Positions 35,901 through 63,350 of a stretch of DNA of 64,000 bases are shown here, one piece after another. Origin of the DNA: Hypomesus transpacificus. Its lineage: Eukaryota > Chordata > Actinopteri > Osmeriformes > Osmeridae. Each line of letters starts with the position of its first letter. Position 1 is the first letter of the stretch. Location: positions 6,756,777-6,820,776 of the forward strand of contig NC_061081.1 in the NCBI RefSeq assembly GCF_021917145.1, read 5' to 3'. The position numbers and the translations under genes were made by a program. The notes below the pieces were generated by a model that was not told where the DNA came from, did no database searches, and saw only the letters and a program-made list of their open reading frames with translations.

Positions 35901-36845
35901 TTTTACACCAATGACGACTACCTGCTTGCTGAGATGGAAACTGGTCTAAATGGCCACAGGGGCTGTGTGAGTGAGTAGTGACATTTGAGAGAACAGTATT
36001 GTCTTTTTGCGTGTTTGTGTGTATCCAACAGATAGCTTTCAAATGGATGGTTCATAAAAGATCAAGACGATGAGTCCCGAAGCAGGAAACGTCACTGGGT
36101 CTGCCAAACACTATCCGTTTACCATCTCCAGGCTCTAGCATTTGGAAACGGAACATTACGGAAAGTTTATTTTCGTACTTCTGGGTCTTTAAGGTTTGAG
36201 ATGTTTGGAACTTTGAACTTTTGGACTGCGTACAGCCCAGCAAATTGAGTCATCAGTTCCCCACTACTCCTACTACTGACGCTAGAGAAACGAGGACATC
36301 TTGGAAACATTCTCCACACCTACTGTTCTTGAGTGTTGGATGTTTTCTTTGAGTTAAAGGATATTTACCTCCGAGTTCCTTCACGTTCAAAATGGCATTC
36401 TGGAATGGAACGGCTTTGATGTTGAAACCTGGTGAAGAGAATGGAACATTCATTCGTTGAATTGCTCTAAGCTGCCTACTATATTATCCACAGTTTTACA
36501 TCTGTCCAACACTGTTAAGTTAACCCAACCTAACTTTGACATTCATACCCAGTAACCACCGTGTTGATACGGTGACCATGGTGTATGGATGAGAGCTATA
36601 GGGCCACCACACTGTGGGCTTGATCAAGTCTCACCAGTGGTCGGGGTGATGTGTTGGTTGGTCTCGCTGCAGAGGTAGGAGAGAAGACTGCTCTTCCCTG
36701 AGCCAGTCAGGCCGATGCAGACCACGTCAAACTCAGGCCTGGGGGGCGGGGGCCCTTTACAGCACAATGTCCTGAAACACTGAGGGAAAGACAGCACTAC
36801 TGTAATGTGAGGCTGAAACTGTTCGTGCTTGTATCTGCCTCTAGG

Positions 36846-36911
<66 letters not shown>

Positions 36912-39900
36912 GTAGTATGTGTTGTGACATGCAGCAGTAGTATGGTACTCTGTGGTCTCTGCCGGCCTACCTATCTACCTGCCTGCCTGTCTGTCTATCT
37001 TCCTGTCTGTCTGTCTGTCTGTCTACCCTACCTGTCTGTCTGTCTGTCTGTCGGTATGTCTATCATCTGTCAACCCTGTCTGTCTGTCTTCTTACTTGCT
37101 TGACTGTACCTGCCTGTCTGCCCGCCTATCTTCCTGTCTGTCTGTCTGCCTATCTATCATCGGTCTGCTTGCCAGGCTGTCTCCCTGTCCGTCTCTGTCT
37201 GCCTCCACAACACTCTGGAGACACGCAAACACATCTGCCCACTCCATCTGTCTCTGTTTCTGCTCCTTCCTCACACTCCCGGAGATGTGGGTCTGAGTGA
37301 GAGAAGAAACCCAGTGTACACTCTCTCCCCCCTTTCCTCTCCGTCTCTCGCTCACTCCTTCTTTCTTTTCCCTCAAACTTTGTCAGCTGAGCTTTGGCCC
37401 CGTGTCCTACTGGAGATGCTGCACTGATGGGACATCCTGTGTACTGGGTGGGTAATGCTCCCTGTTCAGAGAGATTGATAATACCTTAACATGCATGCAC
37501 GGGGGATCGAATAACAGGAGGCCCTTACTGAAATCCACGCCCTGCACAGTGTTCAGCGTGTGGATGTGTGTTTGGCTGGGGGGGGTCTTTAAAGAGCAGA
37601 GTATGGCCTCAGTGAGGAGCTAGTTTCAGTTGTGTTTTGTTATGTTTTTGTCACGCAAAGGGCCTCTTTTGAGCCAAACCAGACATACTGCACTGCCCCC
37701 CCCCCCCCCCCCCGACAGTAAGATAAAAGACATGGGCTAGGTTTGCTTTCAGAGGAGAAGACAGAGGAGTAGAGAAAGGAGAGAAGAGGCAGACAGGTAA
37801 CAGATGGTGTTTATTGCAATAACAGTTTGACAACCATGCCATTCTGAACTGAAAAGAATCTTGTCTCGAGGAGTTCTCTAGGATGGCTGGCCATTTTCAT
37901 TTGAAATAAGGACACACTGCTCTCTGCTGGTGAGATTTAGGAACTACAGGAACCTTCCACTCACTCACTCACTCATTTCTTCCACTCATTGGAAAAAAGG
38001 TTGTCTAACTCCAGCGGCAGGATTCCAATACCTACTACCGTGTCCAGATGCTCTGCTTTGCAGTGAAACAAACAAGTTTCAAACAAGAAACAAACAAGTT
38101 TCACTGGCACTGATTATCCAAAGTGCCTGCCATTAATTGGAATATCATTCAGAACATCTGTATACTTCTGACAAACTTCGGAAAAGTACAATCATGAGTG
38201 AAATATTCCTGGGAACTAGCTGGTGTCAAACCATACAAGTCTGTTAAAGCTGTTGATCATTGGTGTACCTACCCCCCACATTCCCTTAACACAGCATGGG
38301 TAGAAGAACCACAGCACACACACTTAGCCTTTGCAGAGAACGTAGTGAAAAGAATCCCTCCCTCCCCCCCACCCCTCTCACCCACCCCACCAACCAACAT
38401 GCAAGGATAAGACAAACCTCCTTACATTCTACAGTAAATATGATCAAACAGGAAACATAATGACACATTACCAGTCCAGTGAGTAGTACCCCACCACGTC
38501 AACCACCACCACCTGTTTCCCCGACAGACAAACAGTTCGGGCCACCAGTTGACTAAAACAGAAAGCTTATATAACATATAACAACTGCAACTGATTAAAT
38601 CTTTCAGTTACGTTCCCTTGTCTGGTTAGCCTTTGGCAGCAATATGTTCCATTTACCTGTGTATGACAGTGTGGTTCAGCCTTTGAGTTCTCTCTGATGC
38701 TGACACATTTAGCCCCCTTCCTATATTGTTTTCATGACTCCATCCTGTTTTGAGGCTAAAGGTTGCGTTTCCCAGGAGGCTGTGTAGCTGTGCTACTGTG
38801 GGACCAACACACTCCAATATCCTGCCGTTTCAAAGTCAGGAAGTTCCCAAGTTCAGAGAGAGCCTAGTAGCCAATCTGAGAGTAGGATGTCCTTTTCTAT
38901 AAGATTATTTAGCTTCCGCTAAGCTTTTGATAAACAGTGCGCTACATGTGAGGTTAGGGGTAGGGGTAGGCTACCTCACCACTGCGATTCCAGCTCTGCT
39001 CACCCCTGCAGAGCCACAAAGTTGATCGAGTTACGGCTGCTCTCATCCCCCTCCTTTACCCGTCTCCAGGCTCATTTGTGACCTCAATTTCTCAAAGCAG
39101 GCAGGCAGCTAATAAAGCCTTACATTACCATGGCAACCACAGCCCATTAACTCCTAATGATTGCCATTACCACCCCATGACACGTGGCCTGACTGCTGGA
39201 CCAAAACACTAACAACAGTACGGGAACACTTCACTCCAGGACCCTCAGGGTTACAGCACATCAAGACCCCCCCCCGACCCCCGACCCCGCTCTCGTCTCT
39301 CCCAGGTGCATCCACCGCAGCACGATCGTGAGACGGGCATGATAATAACATTCCTAAACATTTCTCCAGGCTAAACAAGCCTGGACACGTCTGCTCAGCT
39401 CTGCTGCTCTGCTCGGCTATACTCTGCTCTGTTTGATAGGCTAGTTTTCGGAGCTCTGGTAGTCTATGCTGTGCTCTGGTATCTCTTTGGGTAGACTGTG
39501 CTCTGCTCTGCTCTGGGATAAAGCTGTGCTGGGCTCTGTAGGCCTGGCTCTTCCTCTCGCCTGTAAATGGGTTGACCAGACATAAAATAACCACAGAGAC
39601 AAGAAGAAGCAACGCCTCATGATATCAATATCTCACAGATAGACAAGGAAGGGGGCGGGAATGGTTCCGATATTCAGCAGGTTTATTACTATGCAAGGGA
39701 GCACGATGGAGAAGGTTGTAAGGACCTCATAAGAGCCCTGTCCTTCACGTGTAGATGTCCTGCACACTCATGCATGGTCCACAGGTGCTGAGGTGGTCCT
39801 GAACACGGCTAAAACGCTAAACCGGGGATATTTCCCTGGGGTGGGAAACAAAGACAAAGAGAGAGAAGACAAACGACAAAGGAGTAGAAATGACATTTGA

Positions 39901-41314
39901 TCCACTGAAGCCAAGGACTTGCTGTGAGACTCTACATAGGCTAGAGAGCAGAGATTGATGTGGAGAACACACACACAGAGAGAGAGAGAAAGGAAACATT
40001 CACACCGGGTTAGATGAAACAACCATTTCCCTCCATACAGCCTGTGTCTGATCTACTGGTCTCCACTAATGATTATAGGCTACGTGCTGGACATCCTGTC
40101 AACAGTTAGGGTAAGTGATGAAGAAATACACCGGCAATGGTAGACAACATTACATCCTTAGTCTGTGGAAATATCTAGCCTAGTCTCTAGACGGTTGCAG
40201 ATGCAGTTCTTAATGCAGCCCGGCAAACCTTCACCTTCACTCATCCTTTGATGACAGCAGCCTGACATGCAACCATACACTGGACTGGAGTGTTAACCTC
40301 TCGGTTTCTGTTTACAATGTTTAAACCATCTTGACATCTCTCACATTAACATTAACTAAACTGGAGAGACTAAAAGGGATCAAGAGCCATATTTATCTGG
40401 TGGTCTATCTACCACTCTCAACACACAGGGGACAACCTCTGGTGCTATCGGTCTACTTTACCAGTATCACCACACAGGAGACAGACTTGGGAGGCCACCT
40501 TACCACAGCAGAATGTAACCAACCCTAACACGCCAGGCTGGATGCCAAATGAAATCGGTTAAACTCACTCCTTAGCACACAGCCCACCCATGCCATCGGG
40601 TTGCTAGCTTTTTGGTGGTGTGGTCAGCTATAGCTGCATTTATGAAAGGTGGTCATGGCGTGCGTGAGTCAGAGGACTTTAGTTTGAACCCCAGTGTGGT
40701 CAAGTGAGGGAGAAAGCAATCGTCATGATGACACCTGTGACATGGGCATTGAACTCTGTAACCCTGGACCTCTCTACTATAGTTCTGAGACAGGGCGTCT
40801 GCCAACCTATTCAGTTTTAGTACTGGGTCGCTCCAGGACTGAGGCTCTGAAGGACTGGGACTGTGATTGAACCCGGATCTGAGAATGGATCGTGTGGAAC
40901 CTCTGTTGGACCCTAGAGGCCATCTTTGTGGGAAAACTAAGTGAAAGCTGATAGACAATGAAGCCAATGTCATGAGAGAGGTGACAGAGACAGTAATGCC
41001 TAATAAAGAACCTCGACAGTGGCAGGCTGTGAATGCACACACCGACATTCTACGGTTATTAGTTTGTTTAAACTGGTCAAAAGTATCACAATTTGTACAG
41101 GTGCCAGTAGCCTACACAGTAGAGCAACAATCTGTGGCAAATAAACCCCGGTGGTGACATAATAAGATTAACTACAATTTTGTTATTTAATAACTCATTT
41201 TAAACACGTTATTTCGAGTAAGTGAATGAAAGAATGCGGCAAATTATGTATTAGGGTGACAGCACCAACCACTGCTTGAAAGAAGTCGGATAGGATACAT
41301 ACCAGATAATCCAT
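29337..41314 (-). CDS. arl15: ADP-ribosylation factor-like protein 15
   Basis: ARF-family small GTPase linked in mammals to insulin/adiponectin and magnesium-transport traits. Minus-strand exons are 41303-41314 (from the ATG of MDYL), 36635-36779, 36369-36428, 31776-31984 and 29337-29489, giving 192 aa in frame (human 204). It keeps the CFRTLCCKG cysteine cluster, P-loop GLTGSGKS (27-34), GFNIKAVPFQN, the family's ELGG in place of DVGG, KKYWSRYYQGSQGVVFVLD, and NHQDKP as the base-recognition loop. The C-terminus ends LLEEKDQDSGRV. Upstream of MDYL the frame stays open (SSEVCSYMDYL resembles human TEAFLYMDYL), but no in-frame ATG follows the preceding stop. About a dozen N-terminal residues from an unlocated upstream exon are therefore probable. 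Introns are large and repeat-filled. Confidence 0.93.
30269..30284 (+). repeat. 16-base C homopolymer
   Basis: An uninterrupted C run in arl15 intron 4. Confidence 0.95.
30771..30795 (+). repeat. 25-base C homopolymer
   Basis: The longest C run in the window, in arl15 intron 4, flanked by further C-rich sequence (about 30720-30760). Confidence 0.95.
34123..34142. promoter_or_regulatory. Tandem CRE-like sites in arl15 intron 3
   Basis: A perfect palindromic cAMP-response-element core TGACGTCA is at 34123-34130, followed 12 bp later by TGACGTCG. Both sit in a 12-bp direct repeat of ATCAATGACGTC. The match is seen in the sequence; enhancer function is inference only. Confidence 0.35.
34486..34765. 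repeat. 24-bp minisatellite, about 12 copies, arl15 intron 3
   Basis: The unit is CTACCACGACAGCCCTGGAC plus AAAA, repeated with very few changes. The unit length keeps the minus strand open for 121 codons of a VVVLSRA-type repeat, an artefact with no gene context. Confidence 0.95.
35863..35884 (+). repeat. 22-base C homopolymer
   Basis: An uninterrupted C run in arl15 intron 3, continuing into CTCCCCCCCTG. Confidence 0.95.
36850..36906. repeat. (GT)n microsatellite
   Basis: A pure GT array in arl15 intron 1, about 70 bases 5' (in transcript sense) of the exon beginning at 36779. Confidence 0.95.
36962..37200. repeat. Imperfect (CTGT)n tetranucleotide region
   Basis: CTGT/CTAC/CTGC tetramers are interspersed with short unique segments. 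Reading frames over it are repeat artefacts. Confidence 0.85.
37696..37713 (+). repeat. 18-base C homopolymer
   Basis: An uninterrupted C run in arl15 intron 1. Confidence 0.95.
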
Positions 41315-42957
41315 GTAAGAGCACACTTCGCTGCTCCTCTTCAAAATGTATATCTGCAAATATCCCGATGTGCTGGTCCCTGATGATCGATCTAAAATCG
41401 ATGCATTCGAGTTTTACCGTAATACGCTATTTCTTAAAAAAAAACACCACCTACATCCTTCGGTTATAAACTAGCAATAACAATGTCGAAAAAATGATGT
41501 CCGTGTAGACCTCGGTGTGGTATTCCGGTTACGCTACCCAATATATCATTCCTAAACCGAGAGCAATGTATACGAAGCCAAATTCCCCAAAATGCCAAAC
41601 ACAGACTATCTTTGCTTGGTTTGTTTGTGGTCCCTACCTTTTGAACAACCCCCGAGTTAACACTGTCCTGCATGCAATGTTGCAGGAAATATGGAAAGTA
41701 TTTAGGTGAACTGTGTAGTCAAAGATCTTGTAGTTAAGCTAAGATGTCCTACTGGTCTTCCTTGAATCAACCCGTCAGTTTAAAACGTCCTTTGGTTTGA
41801 TGAGTGTATTATTAATTGTCAAGCCCTTCCTTTCAAATCCGTTTGGTAGAAGGTTTAATAAAACACATATGTGTTTCCTTTAGTGGCGCTCGGTATACGT
41901 GTATACGAGCAGGAAGACAACCGGAAACGAGCACAAGTAGGTTATCTTGTAGTTGGTGCGTTTCCTCTTCCAATTTAAAAGAAAATGTAAATAACATTTG
42001 CTTAATTTAGTTAGAAAATATGATTATTATTTTATTTGACCGTTTGGAAGAATTTTGAATGATAAAACTACAGGTCAAAGAGGTTGCGAACATATTTTGA
42101 AATAAATAAATAAGAATAATAATCTACCAATCTTTGGTGCCATTCATACAATACCAGGGTCCATGACAATTTCGTTTTTGATAAAAACAAAAGAAAAAAG
42201 GTTATAATAGGATAACCAAAAGATTCTAACCTAAAAACCACCCTGTTCAAGTCAGCAAAGTTCTTCAACTATTTATCTGCTGGTAACAACTTCAGCGGCC
42301 ACTACACACAAATTGGAGACACTTTTTGGCACCGGTCACTATTAGCCTAGGCTACTCCTTAAGGAGAGGTTCGATAGTGGAATAATTGGGCCCATGCATT
42401 ATCTTTCAGACTTTCACACAACATTACAATATTACACATATCGTCAATCTGTTGGAAGAGTGTGCAACCGTTAAGATAGCGTAGCCTATTTGGTAGACCG
42501 GATACTTTTTCTTGAAAATGCTTTTAATCGTCTATCCACCACTAGGTCATCAACTATCAGACATGTTTTTTGCGTTGTTGTAGTCAAGGCTACTTGTGGA
42601 AACTGTTCAGGCTCCACCCTTCATTATTCATACCCAAGTAGGACTGGAGCTCGAGTCCGAAGCAAGAAGCATCTGGAATAGAACTAAATCTCCACTAATG
42701 TCTGTTTCATAAACTAAACAAAGCGAAGTATAGGCTGTCAGTTTCTACGTGTGTTCATTAGCCTATGGCTGCAACTTTAAAGGATTAATTCTTGATTTCC
42801 CAATTTAAGAACATTTGATCTTGTGGATAGAAGAACGAACAAGGAAGGTTGGTTGTCTACTGAGTACAAAGTTCATCTTCCGCCCCATGGAATAAGCTAC
42901 CCGTAACTGAACAACAGTAGCCAGTTTTTTATTTTCTTTTACTATTTAATGTGAGAT
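41315..42957. other. Divergent promoter interval between arl15 and snx18
   Basis: The two genes face away from each other across about 1.6 kb. The arl15 5' end (possibly including an unlocated first coding exon) and the snx18 5' UTR must lie here. The human neighbour HSPB3, an intronless gene, is not seen. No strong core-promoter motif was identified. Confidence 0.55.
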
Positions 42958-45839
<2,882 letters not shown>

Positions 45840-46690
45840 GGAGGCCATACAGAGGGACCATGTCAAATAAGGAAGCTTTAACAAAAAATAGTGACCAATA
45901 AGAGGCTATAAGGAAGGAAGTGAACAGGAAATGGGGTGGCATTGAATGTGACAAGAGTTTATATCAAACCTTCAACCATCAAGCTCAAAGTTCCCTCTAT
46001 CTGAACTGGAACAGACTTGACAACCAGACAGTCACAGTACGCTAACCCTCACCTCACTGAACAGGCCTTCATAAAGCTGGGTGTGTTTTATGGTTGTTGG
46101 GGAGGGAGGGGGGGGGTAGTAATCTATCAAATACTGTAAAAGTTGTGTTCTTCACCTGAATGTATTGTTTAGTATTCCATAATGGGGATGTTATCCACAG
46201 CAGATGTTGTGACAAGATATAATCTAACACTTGTATCATGTTTCTTTGTATAGTGTAGAGGACCGAGGACATACTTATTGGAGTTGTGAGAGAAATCAAG
46301 GATTTTCTATGTGCCTTTGTTATTCACAGTCAGTACATTAGCTATTGCCTTATTATTTGCTAATTTCCTGAATATTGTGAATAACATAAGCACATCAGAT
46401 ACTTTTGATGTCTCCCACAGAGTAGTGTGGAACAGAGTACTACAGAACATCTTTTCTCAGTCACACAGGAAAGCAGAAAACTTGTGGCTCAAATTCATAA
46501 CAAAGATAATATTACTAGTCTTCTGTATGTATGATGTGACCATGTATGAGTCTGTGTTTGTGATTGTTTGAATGATGACTTGGTGAATTAACGCTACTGT
46601 GTTCCATCTGAATGAACGTGTATGTAAAAGTATGTAGAGGGGGATTAATTAAGGTATTGGAACAAGTGAATAAAATGTAGGCGGTACCTC
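45840..46690 (+). other. snx18: snx18 3' UTR with poly(A) signal
   Basis: Non-coding sequence follows the stop codon, with AATAAA at 46669-46674. A further AATAAA-like site at about 46876 could extend the message. Confidence 0.6.
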
Positions 46691-48206
46691 ATTGTCCTAT
46701 TAGTTCCTTGGCCTAGATGTTCCAGGCCTCCTGCACTGCTCTGCTAAGAGAACCTTCCAGAACAGCAAGAAAAGAGAAAGCAAGTATCCCATTTCTTATA
46801 ATTAGCAAGAGGAAAGCAGTTGCTGCTTACAACGCTGACATTTACTTTTTAGAGTTACTGCAAAGGAACTCTGGACAATAAAAAGCATTGAACTTTAATT
46901 CTGATGTTTGTCTGTTCTAGAGAGATCAAAGAGGGAGAAATCTTGCCATAACCAGCAGGAGAGCCACAGGACTCTCTGTTCAGTACCGTCAAGGTTCGGA
47001 TTGGCCCTAACTTGTTCCAGTCTCCAGATCGTGTTACTGTACCTTTAATTATTTAGAGTATTGTACACCGTTCTGGTTCAGGCTGGGCCCTTGAAGTCAG
47101 CTGAGCTTGAGTTCCGTCCCATTTTGGCAAGAAGTTGGTAGTGCATTCATAGGAAGTAACCACTGGATTCACTCAAATTGTAGAGACAAAATAATGAGTG
47201 GTGTTTCTTTGTCTATCGCTCTGTCAACTAGCAGTTGCAGCTAGCTTTGTCCTTTTAGTGCTCCCTTAACTTTACAATTTATAAGAGCTGAAGTTACCAT
47301 TTATATCTTCAAACTGTAAATCATTAATTGACATGTCTCTTCCAAGATGCTCTAAATACAGTCCTCCTCCATTACAGAGAGCTGACTAGCATTAGCATTA
47401 CACTTAGCATTTACACAGTCCATCCACTCAGGGAAATGAATGGTCCTGACATTCTAATCATCTGTGGAAGGAAGTGTGTACTGTAACTACTGACCAGAAC
47501 ATATCTGGATCTGTAGTTTGTAAAGTCAGGCACTGAAACAGTGTTGATCTTTGGGGTTAGGATCAAGAATGACCACACAACATCAACAACTTCCTTTTAC
47601 TGTTTATTAAAACTATTTACAGTGCAACCCCCCCCCCCCTCCACCACAGAAAACTACCACCATTAAAAAAAGATGTAGCCAGATGGATTGCCATACACAG
47701 CTTAGCTGTGCTCCATGATTGTTTACATCAGACGATAGTGGCACTCCTCTGCCTTCATAGGACCATGTTTTCACCCTGAGGGTGGGTACAATGTACCCTG
47801 TGTTTTTGGTCATTCATTTTTGCAAGGTATTTTAGAATTGTTTTGTTTTTAATACTCTTCATTCATCCCCGATGGAGTCATATTTGAGACTTAATTCAGT
47901 TCTGGAAGAAATAAGATAAGGGCACAGCAATATTGATGATGCTGGAGGGCGACTAACTACTATAGTTAGCTAGTCTCAGTTCCTTCTTCTTCTTCCGCCA
48001 GCTGACAGTGATGGGTGCAGGGTACTGCTGTGATGCAACATGTGTTACGTCAGTGTATATGAAGGTCAAACTGTCAGTACATATAATATATTGATTGGGA
48101 ATGACAACAGACACACCTGATGACCTAACCTTTGAGTAAGGGATATAGAGTAAATACACATGCAGTAGCTACAGCAAACCTCTTGGTATAATCAAACTGG
48201 TCAACA
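46691..48206. other. Intergenic interval between snx18 and cspg4-like
   Basis: The convergent genes end on either side. No exon was recognised. A short C run is at about 47628-47638 and several AT-rich stretches are present. Confidence 0.6.
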
Positions 48207-48486
48207 TTTATTTGATTCGTCCATGGCAATAACAAATGAATGCCACAGGTATACGGTATAATCTAGTGGCCCCTCAGCGAGAAGCCACACCAGGACAGCA
48301 CACCAGGTTTACTTTGGGGAAAACGTTTTTGTATGTTGGGCACTTCATAGTGTCTGGAAGGATGTTTTCGAACAATCTCCGGTGCCTTTGAACTCTCTCT
48401 GGACATCATGTTGCGCCTTCATGTGTGGATGAGATGTGGAATGAGAACACGTTAAAAGGCGTGGTAGTGGTAGGTATACTCCTGTA
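48207..48486 (-). other. cspg4-like 3' UTR with poly(A) signal
   Basis: Minus-strand sequence after the TAG/TAA-side end of the last cspg4-like exon. A reverse-strand AATAAA lies at 48207-48212, and a second possible one at about 47602. Confidence 0.5.
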
Positions 48487-60187
<11,701 letters not shown>

Positions 60188-60951
60188 CGGTTAATCATGC
60201 ATTACTTTTAGTAACGATGAAATTCAGTGTTCAAATACAAATTCCTTTGTTTTCACTTTCCGAGTTGGCCCTGTCCGTCTACTACGTTCACTAACAGCGG
60301 TAGCACGTCAATCCCCATCACAGCAACACTAATTGTCTTTTATCCACAATACAACTCTCAGTATTGCGGCCATGCATAAGGCTACCTGTGCGTCCGACCA
60401 GTGTGGACATTTAAGTGCGTGATAGCCCCGCCCCCCTAATAACAGAATCACAGATTTTCTAAAACTTGATGAAAACTTTGTAAACATTTTGTGGAGAGCT
60501 GTTTAGTTCGAGTTTGTTTGTTGAAACATGTGATTTGTGCGTCTATCGAAGTTGTTTCCTGTGTTTCGCTATTATTGAAGAGTTATTGAGTGTAATAAAC
60601 TTTGCTTCCAAGGTGAAGTTAGTTTCATATTTGACATTCTTCGTCTCACATTTGGAAGACACTATCCTGCCAGCATGTGTGTTATTTTCTGTTACTTTGT
60701 TGCTGTGATATAATGTGCACCCCTTCCCCTAACATGCAAAGGGTCTGTCCTGCTATGTGTTCTTTTCGGTGTTCTTTTGGTCACAATGAACAACCTGAGA
60801 TAATATGGAGATGTCTGCTCTTTTCCTAGCTAACTTTCCCCGTCATTCACTACAGTATGTTAGCCTATTGTAGCCTATATTGTTAGTGGCACAAACGTAG
60901 CCTATCATCACTGTTCTATGGTTTAGAGATTACCACGTGTAGACTATACAA

Positions 60952-61018
60952 TATTACTTTTATGTGGGCCTATTGTAAACTATAGTCTAGTCTACAATAG
61001 GCCTACATAAAAGTATAT
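60952..61018. repeat. Palindrome with about 30-bp arms
   Basis: The left arm ATTACTTTTATGTGGGCC continuing TATTGTAAACTATAG is matched in reverse complement by TCTAGTCTACAATAGGCC continuing TACATAAAAGTATAT, with only a few mismatches and almost no loop. Confidence 0.85.
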
Positions 61019-61204
61019 ATATAGTATATACACAGAACAATTTATCACATCTTCATGAATCGTAGGCCTCCATAAAAATCCAAGATCCACTAAACCCATC
61101 ATTTAATCATCAATAAAGAACCTGTTTTTTGTAAGAAGTCCTGCTTCTGGAACCCCTATACACCCACAGCGTTCCAGACCAAATTGTTTTTCCTTTCCAA
61201 ATAA

Positions 61205-61720
61205 TTAGATAAGGAATGTTTTGATCGAGGAACAGAAGTGTTCGGCTTGCAGTGGCCTCTTTACATGAACCCTTCTGTTCCTCGCTCAAAACTCTCCTTA
61301 CCAACTTTTTAGGAATGGAAAGAGAGAATTGCAGTCTCTTATTTTTTTACGGAGCTGCAGTATCAAATGAATGGTCCTGTACAGAAGTCTGACATTTTGT
61401 CCAGATATACAGCTCTGGAAAAAGTTAGACCAATGCACCTTTCTCTTTCCTTGCCAATAACGTTAAGAAAGGAACATTTTGAGTGAGAAACAGGAGTGTT
61501 CAACTGCAGTGGCCTCTTAGTAAATTGAACCTTTCCAATCCTCACTCAAAAATGACGTACACTCAACATATTTGGAAAGGAAAGGAAAAGGTGCAGTGTT
61601 CTCTTGATTTTTTTCCAGGGCTTTTATATCAAAAGAATGACTATGTCCAGAAGGCTGACATTTTGTCCAGATATGGTATCAAATGAATGGCCGTGTACAG
61701 AAAGCTGCCATTTTGACACT
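61205..61720. repeat. Two direct copies of a foldback element, offset about 258 bp
   Basis: Copy A (from about 61213) and copy B (from about 61471) share GAGGAACAGAAGTGTTC / GAGAAACAGGAGTGTTC, GCAGTGGCCTCTTA-like sequence and CTGACATTTTGTCCAGATAT. Each has internal inverted repeats, for example ATCGAGGAACAGAAG against CTTCTGTTCCTCGCT in copy A, and CATTTTGAGTGAG against CTCACTCAAAAATG in copy B. Confidence 0.7.
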
Positions 61721-63350
61721 TTCACAAAGGGCCAGTAGAGGGGGTTATATCATCAACACCAGAATAGCTCTCCAATGGTTTCTGAACTCCACTGCAGTTA
61801 GTATGGGAACAAATATTATTTAAGATCTGATTTCAACAAGTAGCATAAGTTTACTGAAATTCACAAACTTTTTAAACTGTTCCCTTCCCTTATGACCCAA
61901 ATTAAACATTTTAAACAGTACTATGAATGCATGTGATTGTTCAAAGGGAATGTAAGGGAGATGCTCTACCAAACGAGGTGCTTTGAGACAAACCATGTGA
62001 TAATATTTGCAAATCAGGACCACAAGACAGGAGACTTGGCTAAGTTGAACAAACATTGAGGATTCAGTTTTCTCCGAACCAGGATATAAATCTAATGAGC
62101 AATTTCAACCTCTTCCAACTGTAGTTCTGAACCTCAGTTAGACTTAAAGAAATATAAGAATTGCTGATGACAAATAATAGTTTAATGGTTTATTTTAAAC
62201 TCTTGAAGTTGACCCAGGGAGTCCCAGCAGATGTATTTGTATGCTACGTAGGAGGAGAACACTATTTCTGGGTTAGTAGCGGAGGCACGGCAGGCTACAT
62301 AACTCTCCTCTCTCTGAGCAGTGCTGTATAGGCACATTACCCAGAACACCCGTGTCATGGCTACATAAGCACCAGCGGTGTGGAGAGAGCAGGAGGAGTA
62401 GTGGGTGGACAGATGTGTTGAACATTCACGATTATGCAACAACATTGACACAGAAATGGCACAAAAAGGTTTGGAAAAAAATTATTTGGTGTTTCGCAAA
62501 CACTTGTGTGTGTATGTTTGTGTGTGTCGGTCTTTTACCCTTCCTATATTGATTTTAATTCCTCTGGTGTGAAAGGCAAGATGCCACTTGGGGATATTGG
62601 TGTTTTCTGAAATTCTTTTGATATTTGATCTGCCTTCTCTCCTGTTTTGTCCCCTCCTCCCACAAGCCCATGTAGGCTGTGAACCAGCTGGAAAACAGAG
62701 AGGGATGTGGGTGGGGGTACGCAAGTCTGAGAGGGAGGGGTGTGGGAGTCATAATTACCAGACTCTGGGTCTGACTCACATCCACTTTTCCTCACTTGAC
62801 TGAGAGGTGGATAAGTAGAGTGGAGTAGTGGGGAGAGAAGCACTCCTGAATAGGGGGAAGACCATTTTCACGCAGACAGACAAATCGATGGCTTGCTGTA
62901 ATCAGCAAAGCAACCCCAAAAGACACCTGAAGGAAGTCTAGGAGGAGGGGAGAGGTAGATGGTGGAGAGGGGAAAGGAGAGGTGGCAGAAGAGGAAGCGG
63001 GAAGAGGAGAGAAAAAGCTTTGGAATCTTTTTCTAATCAACCTCCTCCCCCTTTCTGAACTTTCTACCACTTGCTATTGCTGGAGTGTCCGGTTTGGCCA
63101 TTCAGTCTATTGTTTTTATCTGATTCCCTGGCAGGTTGACTGAAACACCACAGTGGTCGGCAGCAGCTGCTGTGACTCATGCTGCTTCTCGGCATTGTTC
63201 AATCCTGGAAACAACAACACCACCCCGAGGCCACGCGGGCCTCCTCAGCACGCCAAGGGAGAGGATGGTCACTGAGCAGTCATGCAGCATACACTGTGCC
63301 ATAACTGTGCAGCAACACATCCAACACTGGAGCTGAGACTCTGCTTGGAT

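Noticed and set aside
62182-62451. Minus-strand ORF of 89 codons with non-repetitive composition
   Set aside because: There is no recognisable family, splice context or poly(A) signal arrangement to support a gene.
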